From Valencia hispanica (taxonomy: Eukaryota > Chordata > Actinopteri > Cyprinodontiformes > Valenciidae): a stretch of 64,000 nucleotides of DNA. Below are positions 63,211 through 64,000 of the stretch, one piece after another (positions within the stretch are counted from its first letter, which is position 1; the number at the start of each line of letters is the position of its first letter). The translations under genes and the position numbers were made by a program. The DNA lies in contig OY747702.1 of assembly GCA_963556495.2 (NCBI GenBank), positions 28,248,403 through 28,312,402 of the forward strand, read 5' to 3'. A model generated the notes under the pieces. It had not been told where the DNA came from and searched no databases. It was given only the letters and a program-made list of their open reading frames with translations.

Positions 63211-64000
63211 AGTGAATTAGGCACCAAGAAAAAGGAGGTAGGAGTAAAACTGGGAAATAGAAAACTCTTTTGACCAGGTTTGTCTTTTACTCAAAGTTTT
63301 TACTGACACTTTTTTTTATTCAACCTCTCCGAGATCATTCTTTGGAGTCTTTCTAGCCTTGGCTCTAAGATGAATACACTGAGTTGCTTTTCACATCAGA
63401 TCAGTCTGCTGTAGAGACAGCAATCGAAGCCACCAGAACATGCTACGTCAGAAATGAAACTGCCATTACCATGGCAACATCTTTGATTCATTTCATTATC
63501 TGCTAGATTTGTTTATTTCTAATGTTGCTCACTGTGGCTGCTAAAACCCGTTTCTAGTTCCAAAAGAACCAAACCTTTCTCTTGGTTACATATTCTGTTC
63601 CACATTAATAAGTCTAGCCAAACGAGACTTCCAAAACCACACATGATCAAGCAGCACATAGGTTTCTGTGACTAATTCAAATATGTGACAAAGATAAAAT
63701 TAAAGGTGTTTTTTTCTTCCAGAACCTCCAGCCTTACCCCTCTTGTTCCCATGCTCCACTCCTCCACTGTCTGAGTCAACTGCCTGTTTCTCCAGCCTTT
63801 TATCCACAGAATACTCTGTGAATCACTGCGGTTGTAACTCTGCGTTTCTTGGCAAACTTTGTTTAAGAAGTTTAAAATGCTAATGCCACAAAAAGAAGAA
63901 AAAGAAAGGAGCTTAGATGGAGATGACCCACTTAGCGTAATTATCGCTATCAAAGAGACGGGAGAGTTGCGAGCTGGGGAAAACACACAGGCCTAAATGC
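63211..64000. other. Unassigned
   Basis: No recognised feature. The minus-strand frame at 63672-63986 (104 codons) has no motif. Confidence 0.4.

Overview
This window is teleost fish genomic DNA. I infer the lineage from the repeat families, which are typical of ray-finned fish: two L2/Maui-type LINE families, Rex1-like and Rex3-like LINEs, a teleost-type L1, many Tc1-like transposons, hAT and Brinker-domain DNA elements, a tRNA-derived SINE and abundant microsatellites. There are no operons, bacterial signals or CRISPR arrays. I found no convincing exon of a resident host gene. The only host-derived coding sequence I recognise is a retroposed, 5'-truncated copy of cenpf (centromere protein F) at 49341-50882.

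Layout. 1-3800: L2 tails, a fragment of an unassigned DNA transposon, and Tc1 relics, one of which probably encloses a Brinker-domain transposon that itself holds a Rex3 3' end. 3800-9650: mostly unassigned single-copy-looking DNA with microsatellites and one Tc1 relic. 9650-13210: decayed L2 family B element. 15425-22130: long L1 on the minus strand that lost its reverse transcriptase but kept a very long GC-rich 3' UTR. 23126-23434: SINE. 24541-30113: DNA transposon split by a nearly complete L2 family A element. 31.4-33.0 kb: LINE end, minisatellite, SINE piece and a Brinker-family MITE. 33-38.5 kb: the longest repeat-poor tract. 38.5-46.99 kb: nested Tc1/hAT/L2/L1 patchwork. 47.09-51.48 kb: Rex1-like LINE (minus) interrupted by the cenpf retrocopy. 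51.5-53.3 kb: Tc1 interrupted by a LINE. 54.9-57.85 kb: second copy of the GC-rich L1 3' UTR running into a ~498-bp tandem triplication. 58343-59956: complete Tc1 transposon with an open 339-codon transposase. 60-64 kb: mostly unassigned, with a CpG-richer block near 61.4-61.99 kb.

How the parts relate. The elements record a time series of insertions. The L2-A insertion can be dated relative to its host transposon because a second copy of that host, at 911-1090, keeps the uninterrupted sequence. The cenpf copy has a 13-bp direct repeat, a poly(A) tail and an ATTAAA signal, which points to LINE-mediated retroposition. It sits in frame inside the Rex1 endonuclease, so Rex1 was there first. The L1 family seen at 15-22 kb is the kind of element that could supply such machinery, but that link is inference.

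Limits: family names come from recognising protein motifs and characteristic repeat ends by eye. Boundaries given as round numbers are approximate, and no alignment or database search was run.
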